From Maylandia zebra (taxonomy: Eukaryota; Chordata; Actinopteri; Cichliformes; Cichlidae), in the NCBI RefSeq assembly GCF_041146795.1, contig NC_135182.1, positions 746,501 to 810,500 of the forward strand: 64,000 bases of DNA, read 5' to 3'. The notes below the pieces were generated by a model. It was not told where the DNA came from, searched no databases, and saw only the letters and a list, made by a program, of their open reading frames with translations. The translations under genes and the position numbers were made by a program. Shown piece by piece: positions 62,775-64,000 of this stretch (position 1 is the stretch's first letter; each line of letters begins with the position of its first letter).

Positions 62775-64000
62775 AGATCCAGATGTGACCCTGTGAAGAC
62801 TCCCCAAAGCTGGTGCCAGGAGTCTAGCGGTCCATCTGAACAAAAGGCTCTTATACTTAAACAGATATACGTGTGCTTGCTATACCATAAATCAGCAAGA
62901 GAAGATACAACCTCTCCTAGGAGGTGTAATCTACGCCAGAACACTCTGTAGAGGGAGTGAACGCACTCCCCCTTCATGCTACACAGAGCTGTTACAGACC
63001 TTCTAGGATGAGACATTCTTTCAATCTACAAATGATTATACACCTCTAAGCATATATGGTTAAATATTTCTAAGCATAAATGACAATCAACAATACAAAT
63101 CTAACACCTTAATTATTTGAAAATAGGAAAAGCTTTGTTTTAGCACTCTGACCATAAAGCTAGATGGTTTCACAACTTCACAACTGAAAGTTTACTCACT
63201 TGCAATTGTGATGACAAGACTTCTGCTTCTCTCTACCTCACATCACCTGACAAGGTAATGTATAGAAACACAGATAGTGTATGAAATATGCTTAGTGGGT
63301 GATGGGAATCCCCCACCCAGCAGCCTAAAGGATATTTCCAGACTGCCTAATCCAGACCTCTTTTGTTTTGGTTATTCTTTGTATTTTGGTCTTGTGATGG
63401 TGTCACAAATTCAGAAATAACCCACTTTGAACTTCTGTTTCCTCTGTTCATACATCATAGTTTGCATTAAAATAGATGTTTTTATAATATTAAAAAACAT
63501 TTGAAAGAGCCTTACTTTCTATATTACCTGACTGCTAATTTTCACTACAAGTACTACAATACTACAGTGGTTCAAAATGATGCCTATTGCTTTGGATCTG
63601 CAGAAAGTTAGGCCTAACTCACACAGTTATGAACATTAAACTCAATGAATGAAATTTGTTCAGTATTTCTTTGGTTTGGTTTTACAGAAAAAAAGAATTT
63701 AAAAAAATTATGTAAAGTGAATTCAAGGAAACAGTGAAGGCTGTAATAATTAAGAATTTCTGTTTGAACACATTATCTACTGTTCCCTGATTCAAAGCAC
63801 AAGGGGTTGATTTCAGGGTAGTGATGAGGGCAATAGTAAAGAGGCATTTATGGGCAAACACATTTTTACTTTATTTTGTTTCTTGGTTTAGTTACGACAC
63901 GGATATGTGAGCAATGTTGCAATCTGAAAATATAACACTGCTTGTTTGGGCTGACTTACTCGTAAACTGCTGCTAAAACAGTAGAGACCTCGTTTTAGTC
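62295..64000. other. Unassigned right end of the window
   Basis: No gene was recognised. It holds the TG microsatellite (62707-62772) and a GC-richer stretch at 62460-62640 (ggagagaaccggacaggcgc) that may be part of an LTR, without defined ends. From 63050 onward the sequence is AT-rich and featureless to me. Confidence 0.3.
62707..62772. repeat. (TG)n microsatellite
   Basis: TG run with two TGCG interruptions. Frames on either strand are repeat artefacts. Confidence 0.95.

Noticed and set aside
62661-63016. His/Thr-rich - frames near the TG repeat
   Set aside because: They read through the TG microsatellite.

Overview
The window is AT-leaning vertebrate DNA from a spiny-rayed (percomorph) teleost, possibly a cichlid. 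The basis is two intron-containing fish-type trace amine-associated receptor (TAAR) genes, several Rex-type and L2 non-LTR elements, a fish-type L1, piggyBac, hAT and Tc1/mariner transposons, and teleost-style solo LTRs. The species cannot be fixed from this sequence alone.

The only genes that look like ordinary host genes are two TAAR receptors on the + strand (exons 6469-6632 + 6797-7613 and 31229-31389 + 31555-32365). They share one phase-2 intron of almost equal length (164 and 165 bp). Both keep the Asp residues at 3.32 and 5.42, a pair linked to diamine recognition in TAAR13-type receptors. About 23.6 kb of nested transposons separates them, so this is an olfactory receptor tandem cluster stretched by mobile DNA.

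Layout. 1-5875: Rex3/RTE tail, an L2 copy holding a piggyBac and a solo LTR, a second L2 copy holding a solo LTR of the same family, and a Rex1 tail. 6469-7613: TAAR A. 7950-11548: nearly full-length L2 on the - strand. 12491-15474: hAT transposon with a broken transposase. 16216-21888: full-length L1 with both reading frames open, between 12-bp target duplications. 22005-23379: Tc1/mariner element with an intact DD37E transposase. 23540-29330: remains of one LINE split by hAT-like DNA, an LTR-retrotransposon 3' end with an LTR nested in its LTR, and another solo LTR. 31229-32365: TAAR B. 34570-40800: an L2 copy (-) interrupted by a Rex1-like LINE with an uninterrupted 997-aa EN-RT protein. 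40828-44751: a ~170-bp tandem repeat, then an element with inverted ends carrying exons that resemble a multicopy SAMD3-like fish protein. 44755-59559: L2, then an endogenous retrovirus (gag, pol, env, 3' LTR). That provirus is cut by a THAP-domain transposon upstream, a LINE tail in gag, and in pol a hAT element that itself holds a 5'-truncated LINE. 59560-62294: another Rex1-like LINE and a hAT remnant. 62295-64000: unassigned DNA.

Most transposon genes are broken by stops and frameshifts. The exceptions that look intact are the L1 pair, the Tc1/mariner transposase and the Rex1-like ORF at 36758-39751. The provirus lacks an identifiable 5' LTR and protease, has a frameshift at the RT active site, and keeps an env frame broken by only one stop. 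Several nesting orders are proven by exact target-site duplications (TTAA, cctct, gtctg, ctag, ctcatgag, gccctaaa), which give a relative timeline of insertion.
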